From Pelargonium cotyledonis (lineage: Eukaryota; Streptophyta; Magnoliopsida; Geraniales; Geraniaceae): a stretch of 32,765 nt of DNA. Of this stretch, positions 31,571-32,765 are shown in pieces (the first letter of the stretch is position 1; each line of letters starts with the position of its first letter). The notes below the pieces were generated by a model. That model ran no database searches. It had not been told where the DNA came from and saw only the letters and a program-made list of their open reading frames with translations. Position numbers and translations under genes: made by a program. The stretch lies in contig JAYMTA010000266.1 of assembly GCA_036897625.1 (NCBI GenBank), positions 1 to 32,765 of the forward strand. Direction: 5' to 3'.

Positions 31571-31890
31571 CTGAATATGAGAGAGGGGAAAAAACCTCTT
31601 ATTAGTAACAAGAAAGACAGTGACAATCATAGAAAACATGAAAGCTTAATGCCCAAGGAAAAGCTAATTCAGATTGAAAAGCTGCAGGTCAAATCTCAAT
31701 ACAAGAAAAGAAAGTACAGAACAGAATAAATTATAATTACACCATTTCCTGCATTACAAGAACATACAATTCCTTCAATGCAAGTAAAAACGCCAAAAAC
31801 TCCTTCACTAAGCCTCCAAAGAAAATAACTGTTTTAACCCATAATATATTTTTCTTCATCAAACATTTCTCAAGGAACACAACAGAAATC

Positions 31891-32060
31891 GTGAAAGTTG
31901 CCAAAAGGACTGTCTTCCACAAGGTGACCTTGCCGTCATGGATTTTGAGCAAGTGAAACACCCCCTCTACAAAACCAGAGGTAAGACTGCATACATAAAT
32001 GACGCTATCCGTACTTCCTACAGGCAAGAACCATGTGCACTACGCTGCCTTTAGAGGTTC
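31891..32060 (+). mobile_element. Au-like SINE, diverged
   Basis: The order gtgaaagttgcc, aggtgacctt, gtcatggattttgag (a worn tRNA B-box region), gtgaaacacc, aggtaagactgcatac, and gtgcactacgctgcctttag matches the body of plant Au-type SINEs, which are tRNA-derived and copied by LINE machinery. Borders are approximate. It lies upstream of the first visible exon of the minus-strand gene, probably in an intron. Confidence 0.6.
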
Positions 32061-32194
32061 TTTGTGATAAAAGAATCCCTCTAAAAGCTGGAACGGAATT
32101 TTCTATGAAGTAGCTATTTGGCAAGCTATGTTGCACGACAATGAATGTCACCCTTCAAAGAGACTGCAAGACTATAAGAATGCTTAGGTGAGTT

Positions 32195-32478
32195 TGTGGT
32201 AAATATAGTAAAGGATAAGATTTGGAAATATCTCCTAAGACGGTTTGGTCACATCAGGATGTTAGTGGAGGAAAGATAAGAAAATTCAGTTAGGATTAAT
32301 AGCATGGACAAAAGTCATGAGAAGAGAAATGATAACAAGACTTGGAGGAGAAGATGTGCTACGATAGGATGGACTGAAGGATGAGACCATGTGTAGAAAT
32401 TACAAGGAGTTTAGTTGAAGGCTTCATGTAGTTGACTCCAAATTTGGCTAAAGAAATGCATTGGTTATTGATGTTGGA
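32195..32478 (+). mobile_element. 3' tail of an L1-type LINE
   Basis: Broken frames give LLRRFGHIRM, a TWRRRC-like segment and LHVVDSKFG-like residues followed by a ttattgatgttg end. This is the C-terminal end of plant L1-type reverse transcriptase ORFs (LRWFGHV ... RRxTW ... LHVADP) and the 3' end of the element. Stops and frameshifts are frequent and the 5' part is missing, as is usual for truncated LINE copies. Confidence 0.7.
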
Positions 32479-32765
32479 ATTAAGTAAAGTATAATAAAAT
32501 ATATTATTAAGTATTAACTAGAAGATTGTGGTGAATGGGGAACTTTCTTGTCAGATGTTTCAAATTTACAACTCCACCAATGTTATTTTAACATTGGTCT
32601 CAATCCCAGAGAAAGGAGGACTAGTAGGTTTTCAAAGCCTAAAACTGTATCAAAAATATAAGGAATACGGGTACGCTGAAAATATGTATACTATAGGCTA
32701 TGTTGGCATGCTGATGTAAAAAAAAAAAAAAAGGGGACATGTTTTTTAATACACCGAAGACAACC
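32479..32765. other. Unassigned, probably intronic or upstream of the host gene
   Basis: No exon of the RIX1/PELP1-like gene was recognised here. A run of 14 A lies at about 32719-32732. Confidence 0.4.

Noticed and set aside
31737-32027. 96-codon minus-strand open frame upstream of the first visible exon
   Set aside because: It overlaps the SINE on the opposite strand, does not fit the splice phase of the neighbouring exon and has no match to the gene family.

Overview
The window is nuclear DNA of a flowering plant, most probably a eudicot. It combines Ty3/gypsy LTR retrotransposons of the Athila and Tat types, hAT and Mutator-type elements, a SINE and a LINE tail, and one host gene with typical plant introns. 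About 27 kb on the left is stacked, decayed transposable elements and tandem repeats. The right 5 kb (27971 to the end) is the 3' part of a conserved host gene on the minus strand. No tRNA, rRNA or CRISPR array was seen.

Left part (1-12770). It opens with the end of a Ty3-type gag cut by a truncated minus-strand LTR (426-1724), followed by about 1.3 kb of unassigned sequence. Two back-to-back minisatellites come next, with units of 32 bp and 61-63 bp. A frameshifted plus-strand gag follows (4086-5091), then an array of about 20 units of exactly 51 bp (5212-6660) split by a 409-bp hAT-type MITE with its target duplication. From 6661 to 12399 lie GC-richer LTR-like sequences, a 47-bp repeat, two related plus-strand LTR copies ending at 9089 and 12399, and a 2-kb minus-strand solo LTR (9955-11975) inserted in the second copy just 5' of its TATA box.

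Central part (12770-25271). A minus-strand Athila-like element supplies its 5' LTR (23508-25271), primer binding site and gag. Its gag is split by a complete but dead plus-strand Athila element (13934-23303) with a perfect 5-bp target duplication (ttaag). When one duplication is removed, the host gag frame continues across the junction. The Athila element has two LTRs of about 1.5 kb, an Asp-tRNA-type primer site, and gag, protease, RT, RNase H and integrase, all broken by stops and frameshifts. A further minus-strand solo LTR sits just after integrase. A second hAT-type MITE (23586-23949) sits in the LTR of the host element.

Right part (25272-32765). A one-sided element remnant and about 2 kb of unassigned AT-rich DNA lead to the last three exons of a RIX1/PELP1-like ribosome-biogenesis gene (minus strand). 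Splice sites and reading phases agree throughout. Its last intron carries a 1.14-kb Mutator-type element with long terminal inverted repeats and an 11-bp target duplication. Sequence upstream of the first visible exon carries a SINE and the 3' tail of an L1-type LINE.

The functional content is therefore one partial host gene. Everything else records successive insertions whose order can be read from the nesting.
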